The position numbers and the translations under genes are program-made. This document shows, piece after piece, positions 1 to 10,502 of a stretch of DNA of 64,000 nucleotides (position 1 is the first letter of the stretch; every line of letters begins with the position of its first letter). Under the pieces are notes generated by a model. It saw only the letters and a list, made by a program, of their open reading frames with translations. It was not told the DNA's origin and made no database searches. Origin of the DNA: Geosiphon pyriformis (lineage: Eukaryota > Glomeromycota > Glomeromycetes > Archaeosporales > Geosiphonaceae); contig JAAOMT010000135.1 in NCBI GenBank assembly GCA_016748015.1, positions 552,941-616,940 on the forward strand, in the 5' to 3' direction.

Positions 1-364
1 AGAGAAACACATCAGGCAATTGCAAGGATAGCCTCAGAGAAGACACCAGACAGTGGGTAGATTTCAGTTTAGCCTCTGAGAAGGAGTACATAAACACACA
101 CAACAATCAAGAATTAAAGAATAACTTACATCGCAACAGTAAAAAGAAAGCCTTCAGTGTAACAGTGACATTATTACACAAATAGAATTGAGGAACTCAC
201 GAAAGACTGATTGCAATTAAAGCGGGATATCAGCAATTAAATATAACAAGAAAACCATCCCATAACACCAGTAATTATTTGTTAATTTCAAATGTATTTG
301 ATAATATTAAAATAAAGATTTTACAAATTTTAAGTGGTTTTCTTTTGTTGTTTTTTGTTTGTCA
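1..364. other. Unassigned sequence at window edge
   Basis: The first ~290 bases are less AT-rich than the sequence that follows. I find no ORF of useful length, no recognisable domain and no match to the transposons elsewhere in the window. It may be the edge of another element or of a host gene lying outside the window. From about 290 on it becomes very AT-rich. Confidence 0.3.
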
Positions 365-1254
365 CTTTTTTGAATGGTTGATGTTAGTATTGGTTCTTTG
401 TTGAATTATATCTTATAAAGAGCACCAAATATTACAGATGATTATTTGAAGTGTTGAAACAAATAACAAATCTGTTAATAGCTGTAAATAATAGTAATTT
501 CTAAAAATTTTGTGATTTGAAAATTTTAATTAAGTTTTTTGTATAATAAACAAAAATTTAATTAATGGTTTTTTTCCAATTTCTGTTTTCAGCATAATAA
601 CCAGTTTAATTTAACAGTTGTACTCTTTTGGTAAACTATCCTTAAGTTTTCTATTCTTGTTCCCAGATTTTTTACTAGACTATTTTTAATGTTAAATACT
701 TAATACTTAATCTCTTTAATCAATTAATAAACAACAAAAAAATAAAACAAAAAAAAATAAAATAAAATAAAATAAAATAAAAAATTAGTATTTTATTAAT
801 AGCCATAATTAAAAGCTATTGTTTTAGTATGATTAAATATTAAATTCTATTAACATAGATTGTTAATAGTATAAAAGTAATAAAAATTTTTAATTAAGCA
901 ATAATAACATAGATTTGATAATAATAAGTATTTTTATTTAATATAAGTATAATTTTACTTCAAGTTATAGAAAACTATTTTTAAAAAAAATATATTAGAT
1001 AATTACTTATTTTTAGCTATTATTCTGTTTTTTTTGTTTTTAATACTCTTATTATATATACATAATTCATATTATACAAGATTTTACACATTTTTATACT
1101 TTTTTTACACTATTTTTTAAAAATATGCTTATTCTTGAAAATTTGTCATGATTTCATAAAAATGTGCTTATTTATTGAATATTATTTTTTTATTGGTCTA
1201 TTTTATAATCTGTTTTTTTCTATATTTTTCTTGTACTCTTTTTCTATAAATAAT
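365..1254 (-). repeat. Decayed Gyp-B-type leader, primer-binding site and 5' LTR
   Basis: Bases 365-430 align with the gag leader and primer-binding site of Gyp-B at 19545-19616, including the shared AGCACCAAATATTACAG string. The LTR then runs from about 430 to about 1254 in the same order as the Gyp-B 5' LTR (19617-20441). It ends in ATAAATAATA where Gyp-B has ATAAGTAACA. The copy is far richer in A+T, with most differences being C-to-T or G-to-A. The rest of this element is not in the window on the left. The right edge abuts a decayed LINE. Confidence 0.7.
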
Positions 1255-2692
1255 ACCAATCTAAAAAAAACTTAAACAGAATTTTTTTAGCTGTTTTAAT
1301 CAAAGCAATAGGCCAAGTATTTATTAAAATCTTATCATATTTATAAGACTTTGATATTATTAAGATTCATGCCTTTTTTTACAAAGCTAAAACTATATCC
1401 AAAGTTAAATATAAGTTTAATAGGACCAAAAAATGCCTTAAAACATTTTTATTATAGTGTTTTCACAACTTATTTAATATATTACTTAAATCAGCAGTCT
1501 TTTTATTTGGCAAATCTTTGACTATCTGTACTAATTCTTTATGGCTAATAATATTTATAATATCTGAAAATGTATTGCTGATCACATAACTTAAAGAAAC
1601 ATATTAATTAGTTCAAAGCTTAAACAATAATCCAAGAATCACTTGTCTTTTGGTTCAACTCTTTATAATTAAATCTATCTTAGATCCAATCTTATTAAGT
1701 TCTAATATTAGCTTATTAGTTATTACTAAATAATTTAATATTACTTTGTAAAATATTTTTTTAATTATGCAGTCTTTATTTAAGTAAAAATTTTCTATTT
1801 TTTTTAATTGTATACTTGATAACAGTAGTTTTAGCAATCTTAGATTTATATATTTTCAATCTGTAGTAGTCTTTTTTGATTTTTAATAAACAGTTAAAAA
1901 TGTTAGAAAACTTGGCACCACTTTAAACCAGAATCTGTACTTTAAAAGTTTTATTACTATCAATAACCAACCAAATATGAAGCAAAAAGTCAGTTTTAAT
2001 CATATTATTTAACCTTAAAGCTTTAGTTATTTTGGTAACCAGCAATTTCAATCTAAAAAATATTGACAAATGTTTGTTTTTTGAGCAATCAAACACACTG
2101 AACCAATGTTTAGAAAAAACTTTATTAACTGAGTTTATTATTATTTTTTTCAATATCTTTTATATTGTATCTAAATTTCCAAAATCTTTTATTTTTATAA
2201 ATGTATCTATCATAATTAATAGTTTATTGAAAAAACACTTTTTAAAGTACACTTATTTAATTTTATTTATATCTCTTATTTTGAACTCTTAGCAATTTTT
2301 GTTAATTTGTTTGCATAAACTATTTAAATAAACATCCAAAAATTCACTTTATCTAACTAAAACCAAAACTGTTTTGTAATTAGTATTAAAAAAATCTGAT
2401 ACAAAGTTGATTTCATAGCTTGCAACTGCTAATAATAAACTTTTATTAACAAAAATATAATCTATAACTTTTTTAATTGCTCCAAGTGGAAATCTTAATC
2501 AATAAATATTCACCAAATAAATTAATCAAACTTAAATTCAAACAGAACTTGAAACTTGTACTTTTCTTAAACCTATTTTTATTGAAATTTTTACTTAATA
2601 CTACAAAAATACTGAAGTTAATTGTTTTAGTAATAAAAAAGTTAATTTTTAATACTTTACTAAACCTAGCTTTAGCAAAAGCACTAATATAC
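1255..2692 (-). pseudogene. Decayed LINE ORF2 fragment (endonuclease-RT linker)
   Basis: No intact ORF survives, but short stretches on the minus strand match the younger LINEs. The peptide at 1837-1655 follows LINE-B around 35740-35850 (a stretch ending near SRVDEIMKNW in LINE-B and SKIDLIIKS here). The peptide at 2153-1923 retains FFRLKLLVTKI, matching the FYKLEVLVSRL region of LINE-A. The start of the fragment matches LINE-A just inside 20500. The sequence is almost pure A+T. Gyp-A begins at its right end, so the fragment was the probable insertion target. Confidence 0.65.
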
Positions 2693-3457
2693 TGTTATGG
2701 TTGAAACTTATACTTCTTATTAATTATCCCATGTATTAGCCACTGATGTCATATAAATTAGCCACTCTATTTTTAGAAAGTGATCATTGACTTGATTAAT
2801 GACCTGACCGTTGACTTGATCAATGACTTGATTATTGACCTGATCATTGACTTGATCAATGACCTGATCATTGACCTGATCATTGACCTGATCATTGACC
2901 TGACCATTGACCTGATCATTAACCACTTTTGATAGCTATATAAGCAATAAATCTTTTAACTGTAGAAATGTATGTCAAAAATCAAGGAAATTAAATAAAT
3001 AAAATAACAACTTTTATCTCAATCATTCTCTTATCGCTAATTTCCCTTTCCTTACTTTTAAGTATTTAAACATCTTAAAGATAAAAGATCACTTGTTGGT
3101 TATTTCCTACCTTTTTTCTGAAACGTATAAGTGTAGTATTTGAAGATTATTAAATAAAACATGACTGAAAAGCACATCTGATACTTGATATTGAATTCTA
3201 AGAGTGCCAATGTAAGGCATAGAATTATACCAAGTGTAATCATTTGTTGACAGTATGGGCTATCCCTCTACCTTCAGATTCCTCAGTTACCTTTTGAAAA
3301 ATATAGCGACTGAGATATTTTATGAGACTGATCTCACACATTGAATTTATACTCATTCAATTCACTCTTTGAAGTTAAATTCCCTTTGATTCCTTTCATC
3401 ACCCTACAATTCTGTTCTCCTTTGCTATCTGTTAGTTTGTTACTTTAACCCATAACA
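2693..3457 (+). repeat. Gyp-A 5' LTR
   Basis: A 765-bp direct repeat of 9786-10502. It starts TGTTATGG and ends CATAACA, giving the terminal TG...CA and short inverted ends expected of an LTR. The two LTRs are very similar by eye. Their length difference of 48 bp equals four 12-bp units of the internal array. The promoter should lie here, but I could not pick a single convincing start signal. Confidence 0.88.
2781..2924. repeat. 12-bp tandem array in Gyp-A 5' LTR, 12 units
   Basis: Twelve consecutive 12-bp units with consensus TGATCATTGACC and few substitutions. Each unit carries the palindrome TGATCA or a one-base variant, so the array is dense in GATC. The other LTR has eight units at 9874-9969. 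Confidence 0.9.
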
Positions 3458-3463
3458 TAAAAG

Positions 3464-3480
3464 TGGTGCTCCCTGTGAGG
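3464..3480 (+). other. Gyp-A primer-binding site
   Basis: TGGTGCTCCCTGTGAGG starts six bases after the LTR end. The leading TGG fits pairing with a tRNA 3' CCA end. The first eight bases recur in Gyp-C and seven recur in Gyp-B. I cannot name the tRNA without the genome's tRNA set. Confidence 0.75.
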
Positions 3481-3509
3481 TTGTCAAAATCCACTTTGTT
3501 TCTTATTGT

Positions 3510-5060
3510 ATGGGTGATTATTCATACCTGTCACAACAATTAGAAAAACACTTTAAAGCACACAACAAAAACAATCTAGACTTTATTGAACTCAATCTTT
3601 TGCCCTTCTGCTTGATTTGTTTTTCCATTAAAAAACAATCCAGCAGACAATTTCAAGACTTTTGGAACTGGTTTCTGAATGAGCATTTAGCTAAAACCTA
3701 CACAGCTTATACAACTTATTACTTTGACCAAGCTTATTTTGAAAACAACTTTGAAGAAAGAAACAACAGTATCAATTAGCTCTTATATTCTACAATCTTT
3801 AAACAACAGCCTTCTGATCTCGAATATCTGAACCATTAAATTCACATTTGGATTGCTGCCCATCAATTAACAGAAACTCCTCTTGAAACAGAAGAAGAAA
3901 GCTATTAAACTGCTTCTGTTTTTGATCTCTTTTCAAGTAAATCAGAACACTCTACACAAACAGTTACACCTGAACCAATGGCTCAAGACTCTCTGCAACA
4001 AAACATTCTAATTGTCCTCCAAGGTATACAGACTGTTTTAGGGTAAAGAAACAACACTCCATTACTATTATTCAGAGGTAATGCCCAAGATCCAATTGAA
4101 TGGCTGGATGATTTTGAAAGAGCTGTTACAGCAAACCAATATGATAATAAATACAAGTTCCAAATTGTTGGTGGCTACCTCCAAGGCTCTTCTGCTACTT
4201 GGTTCTCACAAGAAACCAATGCCAATGCTCAACAAAAAATCATTAGATGGGCACTGGCAAATACTGGAGAAGACAACACCTCTTTCACTACCCAGTTTGA
4301 AACTAAATTTAGAACTTCTATCTTAATCTCAAAATGGCATATGGAATTAGAAAGAAGAACTCAAGACCCTGGTGAGATTGTGACAGAATATGCCAAAGCA
4401 ATAAGAAAACTCATTAAATGAGTAGACTCTGAAAGAAATTAGACAAAAGAACAGAAAATACATTCCTTTACAAAAAGACTGAGAACTGATTTATTATATG
4501 CTCTTTGGCCCCTCCTGGCCTTGAAAAATAATCCCACAATGGATATGGCCATTGAACTTGCTCAGAGAATAGAAGACAATTAAAGGATGCACCTAGGATC
4601 CACACTTCCAGTTTTTGTTCTTGCTCCTGTTATAATTCCTGCTCCACAAATGGCTGCTACCTCTTTTGCTGCTCAAACACAAGATCCCAATGAACAATTA
4701 ATAGATAGATTTACAGCTAATCTTGCCTAATTACTGGAACCATTAGCTCAAGCAGTCAGAGAAAATCAACAACCTCAAAGACCTAAATATGAACCACATT
4801 TCAATCAGCTCCAGCAACCACCATATTAAAGATAACAAAATCATGGTTCACTTGTGTGTTATTGCTGTGGACTAACTGGACACTTTTCCAGAGACTGTAA
4901 CAATTCTCCATTGCTCCCTCCAGCTCCTAGAAATAATGACACCCAGAATAACAGAAACAATATTAATATTCCTAATCAAAGACCTAATTATGCCAATATC
5001 AATTTCTTTGAAAAGGATCCCTTAGTTAAAGCTACTGTTTATCAGCCTTTAAACTGGTAA
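3510..5060 (+). pseudogene. gag: Gyp-A gag (broken)
   Basis: Gag packages the element RNA into virus-like particles. An ATG at 3510 opens the frame, and the same frame can be followed to 5060 through several stops (near 3777, 4422, 4440, 4581, 4728 and 4829). Most stops are one transition from Gln or Trp. The region from about 4070 holds a retrotransposon-gag-like stretch (PIEWLDDFERA, then ATWF about 30 residues on). A CCHC zinc knuckle, CYCCGLTGHFSRDC, lies at about 4857-4898 and is followed by an Asn/Pro-rich tail. The protease is in another frame, so expression would have needed a frameshift or the original junction has been lost. Confidence 0.85.
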
Positions 5061-5143
5061 GCACACCTCCAAAGGGTAAGAGTACAAGCCAACCAGAAGA
5101 AAACCTCTTTTATGCTTTTAACTTAACTGATAATAACCATGAC

Positions 5144-5869
5144 ATGAATGAACTAGCAATTAACACTTCAGAATCAACCAGAAAGAAGAAAAAGACCAAG
5201 GTTGATTTTGTTCTGGATCCAAACAAACCATCCACTTCAACTGTTGACAACAATAAGCCACCAAAAACTAAAGTATTTAAAAATCCTCCAAAGCTAGAAC
5301 TCCCAGAAATAGTGCAAAAATCTGGTCCTTATTCCGTTGTCAAAGATCTCATAGAAACTTCTGCACACATTATCTTTGGCCAGTTAATAACTCATTTTCA
5401 ATTCAGAAAAGACCTTTGCAAATCTTTGATTCCTAAGAAAAAGACACTAAAAACCAACAAGCATCCACACCAAGCTGAATTTGCTGACAACAGTAATGTC
5501 ACCCCTTTCATTTGTAAAACCCAAGTGGCTGGTTATTTCATTGATCTAATCCTGGACAGTGGATCATCTGTTAGTGTCATTGCCAAACACTTCTTAGAAG
5601 CAATTGGCAGAAAAATTGATGAACCATCTACATGACCAATGATCAATATACATGGTGACAAGAAGAAAGGTCTAGGCATAACCAAAGCTGTTCCTGTCCA
5701 AATCAATGGCATTAGTATTGAAACTAACATGAAAGTATCTGAAGCAAAAAATACACCATAATAGTTGGCAATGAATGGCTCAAGAAAGCAAAAGTCTTGC
5801 TTGATTATGAACTTTGTGAACTGACCATCAGATGTGGTGAGAAACCCATTGTGGTTAAGTGTTGCCATT
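5144..5869 (+). pseudogene. Gyp-A protease (frameshifted)
   Basis: The retropepsin-like aspartic protease of pol. A Lys-rich linker leads to LILDSGSSVSVI at about 5549-5584, which contains the catalytic DSG. A stop follows at about 5633 and a one-base frameshift near 5750. After that, the downstream frame reads VGNEWLKKAKV, the usual second conserved segment of gypsy proteases. The active-site triad is intact but the product would be truncated. An acidic stretch rich in Asp and Glu joins it to the RT region. Confidence 0.8.
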
Positions 5870-6051
5870 AGACAACTCCTTCAGTACCCAAACAAAGCCA
5901 AGAAGAAGAGTAATCAAATGAGTTAAATGATGAAGAAAGTGATGAAAAAGATGAACAAAAAGAACAAGAAGAAACTGCTGAACTTGTCTACACCATCTTT
6001 ACTAGCAATGGCAAATCATTAGATAATGTCAAAGCAGATAAAGAAAAAATC

Positions 6052-7740
6052 ATGGTAAATGGCAAGCTGATCTGCTGGCCTTATTATGATATCCTTAGAA
6101 GAATCTTTGATCGAAAGCCTGGCAAGAAAGCCAAATACAATTATTGGTGGCATGGCCCTTATGCCAGATGCTGGTACAATAAACCTTTGTATTCTCCCAG
6201 TGATGAATGCAAATCTTGCCTGATCTATTACAAAGATTGGGAACCAATCAGTTTGATACCCAAAGAAGAAATAAAAGAAGTACAGAAATCCTTTAAGAAT
6301 AAACCACCTGAGATTCAATCACTTGTTGTAAAACAAAGAAAACCTTCCCCAAAAGAAAGAAAAGTAGATATTGAAAATCTATTGGTTAGAAATAGCCCAG
6401 TTATCTCAAAAGAAGGTGATACCCCTGAACAAACCCATGTAATACAACACACTATCACAACCAGAAAAACTTGCTCTATATATTTGAAGTCTTATCAATC
6501 CAATCATCATAATGATGAGTTTATCAAGAAAGAGATAAACAGAATGAAAGATCTTGGATTCATACAAGAAACCAAGAGCAAATGGGCTTTCTCAGTTGTA
6601 GTGGTATCCAAAAAAGGTGGAACCCTATGCTTCTGTGTTGACTACTACCAATTAAATACCATCACTATAAGAGACATGTACCCACTTCCCAAAATTGATG
6701 CAATGCTAGACAAATTCAATGGTGCTGCTTTCTTCTCAACTATTGACTTAACTGCTGGATTCTGGCAAGTAGAGATGGATCCAAAAAGCAGAAAAAAAAC
6801 TGTCTTCATCACCAAGTATGGCACTTATGAATTCATGGTTATGTCTTTTGGTCTCACAAATGTCTCTTTCACTTTTCAATGCCTAATGGACAAGATGTTT
6901 GAATCAGTAAAAGAAAACTTTGTTCTAGTTTACTTGGATGATATAATAGTATACTCAAAAACCTGGGATGAACACCTTGAACATTTGCAAAAGGTTTTTG
7001 ACCTGCTCAGGAATGCTAGCCTTAAGATCAACCCAATCAAATCTTTCTTTGAATGTCAATCCACCCAGTTTTTTGGACATCTTATTACAAAAGATAGAAT
7101 CTTCCCTAACCTAGCCAAAGTTGAAAAGGTTTAAAACATTAGACAACCAATGAATATTCCTGAACTACACTCTTTCCTTGGTTTGGCTTCTTACTATCAC
7201 AAATTTATCAAGAATTTCTCCAAAATTGCCTTTTCTCTTAACCAGCTACTCAGGAAAAATGTCAATTACCACTGGGGCACATACCAGCAAAAAGCCTTTG
7301 AAATCCTGAAGAAAAAACTTGTTACTAAACCAATCCTTAAGCAATCTGACTTGGACCAACCTTTTATTCTCCACACTGATGCATCTGATTATGGACTTGG
7401 TACTGTACTCTCACAAAAAGATGAAGATAGCAGAGAACATGCTATAGCATATGTCAGTAGATCTCTCACACCAGCAGAAAAAAACTATTCAGTAACTAAA
7501 CAAAAATGCTTAACAGTAGTCTGGGCTACTAGCTATTGGAACCAATATCTTCTTGGTGCCAAATTCTTGGTAGTAACAGATTATTAAGCCTTAGTTTGGC
7601 TGTGCAATAAAAAGAATCTGGAACATAAATAGATAACTTGCTAAATACTTCATCTGGATAAATTCAACTATGATATTCAATACTGCAAAGAAGCTAATCA
7701 TTAAAATGCCGACGCTCTTTCTAGACTTACCATCCAGTGA
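6052..7740 (+). pseudogene. pol: Gyp-A reverse transcriptase and RNase H (broken)
   Basis: One frame carries a linker with spaced Cys residues (ending ECKSC near 6220), then RT from about 6430. RT landmarks are FCVDYYQLN, the FSTIDLTAGFWQ block, and the catalytic YLDD at 6931-6942, which is intact. A stop at 7132 falls where Gln is expected. RNase H follows, with TDAS near 7377 and the C-terminal NADALSRL signature near 7707. In the RNase H segment after AEKNYSVT the residues are KQK where related elements have Glu, so a catalytic Glu is probably lost by G-to-A change. Further Gln-type stops lie near 7585, 7630 and 7642. Confidence 0.88.
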
Positions 7741-7810
7741 CAGTACAACCTCTCAAACCAAACCAACTTAATTATTAATAACTCTCTCATAAACAAACAC
7801 GATAATGGAC

Positions 7811-9118
7811 TTGGATAACTATTCTGTCTTAATGGAATTTTTGGGTAAAGGACAATACCCACCAGACTATATTTAACAACAAAGAGAACATTTATACAAA
7901 CAATTAAATTTCTATTTGATCCACCAAAACCAGTTATACAAAAGAAACAGAAAAGATTCTAACTACCTTCAAAGAGTCATAAAATTTGAAGAAAAAAAAA
8001 TTGTAATCTACAACATGCATACTGATCCATTAGCTGGACATTTTGGAAAAACAAAAACAATTCAGAAAACTTTAGCTCACTATTATTGGCCTATCTTAGA
8101 AAAAGACATTGCTAAATACATCAAAACCTGTGACATCTGTCAGAGAAGAGGCAAACCCAATCGCAAAGAAAATATCCATCCAATCTTTGTTGGTCAACCA
8201 TTTGACAGAATTGGTATAGATGTTGTTGGACCTTTAACAATCACTCCTGATGACAACAGATATATTATCACAGCTACCAACTATCTTACAAAGTGGGTAG
8301 AAGCAAGAGCCACCCTAGACCAAACAGCAGTCTCAATAGCCAATTTTATTTATGAAGATATTATCTACTGTTATGGCTGCCCCAAAGAACTTTTGTCTGA
8401 TAGAAGAAGAGCTTTTTTCAGTACACTGATTGAAGAACTTTGTAGAAAAATAGGAATACATTATAAACTTTTCTTCTTTTATCACCCCCAAACAAATGGC
8501 CTAGTAGAACATTTTAATAGAACATTGTGTGAAACCCTAGCCAAAACCAGTAAAGAAACAAACTTATAGGACAAAGTACTGCCCTCAGCTTTGTTTGCTT
8601 ATAGAACTGTGAATCATGACATAACAAGTTATGAACCTTTTTATCTGTTCTATGAACACATGACAACACTATCAATAGAAACTAATATTAAAACAATACT
8701 CTTTAAAGAAATTACAATAGAAAACTACAAAAACATTTTGCAAAGAAAACTTGGTACTATTCTTGACTCCTTGGTAGAAGCACGAATAATTGCTTTTGAA
8801 AAGATAAAACAGTTCTAAGAAAAGCTTAAGAAAAAAAAAACTTATAAAACACTTTCCTTAAGTGTTGGTGACTTGGTATTGAAATATTGCTTAGACAAAA
8901 ACAATGTTTATGGTAATAAATTCTCTAGCTGGTGGAAAGGACTCTTTATAGTCAACAAAGTTTTGAACAATGGTTCTTATATTCTTCAAGATCAATCCAG
9001 AATAATCTTCAATAATCATCTTATTTATGGCATGCGACTCAAGAAATATTACAAATGTTCTGATTGGTTACCAGTTATGGTAATACTGACCCAAATAATC
9101 AGCAAAAATCAGATATAA
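7811..9118 (+). pseudogene. Gyp-A integrase (broken)
   Basis: In a different frame from RT. The zinc-binding HHCC domain is complete (MHTDPLAGHFG, then CDICQRRG). The catalytic core keeps all three acidic residues: GIDVVGP near 8217, LLSD near 8396 and GLVEHFN near 8500-8520. A stop lies at about 8567 and another at about 8816. The C-terminal part after 8873 resembles the GPF/Y-type integrase tail of gypsy elements. This is the least damaged integrase active site of the three gypsy elements. The frame ends at 9118 and overlaps the following ORF. Confidence 0.85.
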
Positions 9119-9159
9119 ATAAATGCATTATTTCCAAAACAGAGGTATCTTCAATTGAC

Positions 9160-9816
9160 ATGAACAATTATTTTTTGGATCAAAATATTCAAAATGCTTT
9201 CTATACTCTCTATAAGTATTGGATCAAAAATTATCCAAATACTACTCTGACTATTGAAAAACAAACCACCATAACTGATAACAGTGGAACACATACTGTT
9301 ATTAAACCAAAGAAAACATCTACCAAGAGAGAAAAAATTGGTAGCAAAATAGATAAGTATCTGCTGGAAAGCATAACAGCAGTAATACTTGCACCTTCCA
9401 ACACAATTAGAAAAACAATTAAAGAAATCTTGTCTATAAACAAAAACTTGTCATATGGAAGACAACTAGAGCTCTATAGTCACCTTGGTGAAATCATAGA
9501 GGATATGAAACTCTTGAAGAAAACAACTTTAGAGATACAGGCAGAAATTTTGGGCATTATACAGTTAGATGTCCCAAGAATTTTAACTATTGCTAAAAGA
9601 GCCAAAACTCTAATACAAAGATTTGGTCTCTTGGATACAAAACTCATTTTATCACAAGTACTATATACCTTATCCACAAAAAACTTTAACAAACTAGTTA
9701 GCTTCGAGTTAGATAAAACCCTTCAAATAGATTATTCCATGAATAGCTTGATTTTGCCACAGCTCAATCTCTTTGGAGAGGATAATATTATGATTGAAAC
9801 TTATACTTCTTATTAA
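9160..9816 (+). CDS. Post-integrase ORF of Gyp-A, unknown function
   Basis: The frame is open from 9064 without a stop. The first ATG is at 9160, giving 218 residues. The open part overlaps the end of pol by about 55 bases in another frame, so it could be a separate gene or reached by frameshifting. No signal peptide or membrane segment is visible, which argues against an envelope gene. Composition is Lys/Ile/Leu-rich and looks helical. A C-terminal LSTKNFNKL segment aligns with LTELEFQKF of the Gyp-C ORF and LTNTQFEKL of the Gyp-B ORF. The stop lies 31 bases inside the 3' LTR, so the ORF reads through the polypurine tract. It is the longest undamaged ORF of Gyp-A outside RT. Confidence 0.7.
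   Translation: MNNYFLDQNIQNAFYTLYKYWIKNYPNTTLTIEKQTTITDNSGTHTVIKPKKTSTKREKIGSKIDKYLLESITAVILAPSNTIRKTIKEILSINKNLSYGRQLELYSHLGEIIEDMKLLKKTTLEIQAEILGIIQLDVPRILTIAKRAKTLIQRFGLLDTKLILSQVLYTLSTKNFNKLVSFELDKTLQIDYSMNSLILPQLNLFGEDNIMIETYTSY
9775..9785 (+). other. Gyp-A polypurine tract
   Basis: GGAGAGGATAA sits directly against the 3' LTR start, the expected position of the plus-strand primer. It is also coding sequence of the post-integrase ORF. Confidence 0.7.
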
Positions 9817-10502
9817 TTATCATATGTATTAGCCACTGATGTCATATAAATTAGCCACTCTATTTTTAGAAAGTGATCATTGACCTGATCATTGACCTGA
9901 TCAATGACCTGATTATTGATCTGATCATTGACCTAATCATTGACTTGACCATTAACCTGATCATTGACCACTTTTGATAGCTATATAAGCAATGAATCTT
10001 TTAGCTGTTGAAATATATGTCAAAAATCAAGGAAATCAAATAAATAAAATAACAACTTTTATCTCAATCATTCTCTTATCGCTAATTTCCCTTTCCCTAC
10101 TTTCAAGTATTTGAACATCTTAAAGATAAAAAATTACTTGTTGGTTATTTCCTATCTTTTTCCTGAAACATATAAGTGTAGTATTTGAAGATTATTAAAT
10201 AAAACATGACTGAAGAGCACATCTGATACTTGATATTGAATTCTAAGAGTGCCAACATGAGGCATAGAATTATACCAAGTGTAATCATTTGTTGACAGTA
10301 TGGACTATTCCTCTACCTTCAGATTCCCCAGTTACCTTTTGAAAAGTATAGCAACTGAGATATTTTATAAGACTGATCTCACACATTGAATTCATACTCA
10401 TTTAATTCGCTCTTTGAAGTTGAATTCTCTTTGATTTTTTTTATCACCCTACAATTCTGTTCTCCCTTGCTATCCATTAGCTTGTTACTCCAACCTGTAA
10501 CA
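9786..10502 (+). repeat. Gyp-A 3' LTR
   Basis: A 717-bp copy of 2693-3457. It begins TATTATGA (the expected TG has become TA) and ends CTGTAACA. The next base belongs to the interior of a Gyp-B LTR, with no target duplication matching the left end. Confidence 0.88.
9874..9969. repeat. 12-bp tandem array in Gyp-A 3' LTR, 8 units
   Basis: Eight 12-bp units of the same TGATCATTGACC type as the 12-unit array at 2781-2924. Confidence 0.9.

Larger units (their letters stand above)
2693..10502 (+). mobile_element. Gyp-A: Ty3/gypsy LTR retrotransposon with both LTRs, degenerate
   Basis: A two-LTR element of about 7.8 kb. The order is LTR, primer-binding site, gag, protease, reverse transcriptase, RNase H, integrase, extra ORF, polypurine tract, LTR. 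Reverse transcriptase preceding integrase is the Ty3/gypsy order. The coding region is split by several stops, mostly where a Gln or Trp codon is expected, and by at least two frameshifts (near 5750 and between 7740 and 7811). I see no convincing target-site duplication: the left flank is an old LINE and the right flank is a truncated Gyp-B LTR. It lacks the dUTPase module seen in Gyp-B and Gyp-C. Confidence 0.9.

Noticed and set aside
2781-2924. CRISPR-like array
   Set aside because: Units are contiguous 12-mers with no spacers, in a eukaryotic LTR.
2720-2926. A minus-strand ORF with repeated Val-Asn-Asp-Gln units
   Set aside because: It is the translation of the 12-bp tandem array in the Gyp-A LTR. 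The repeat length is a multiple of three, so any frame tends to stay open.
4422-7642. Reassignment of TAA/TAG to glutamine
   Set aside because: Many stops in the transposons fall at Gln positions, but TGA stops occur too, and RNA14 encodes Gln only by CAA/CAG with no in-frame stops. Decay by transitions explains all of these.
9064-9816. Envelope gene of an errantivirus-like element
   Set aside because: The position after integrase fits, but there is no signal peptide, membrane segment or Cys-rich ectodomain in any of the three copies.
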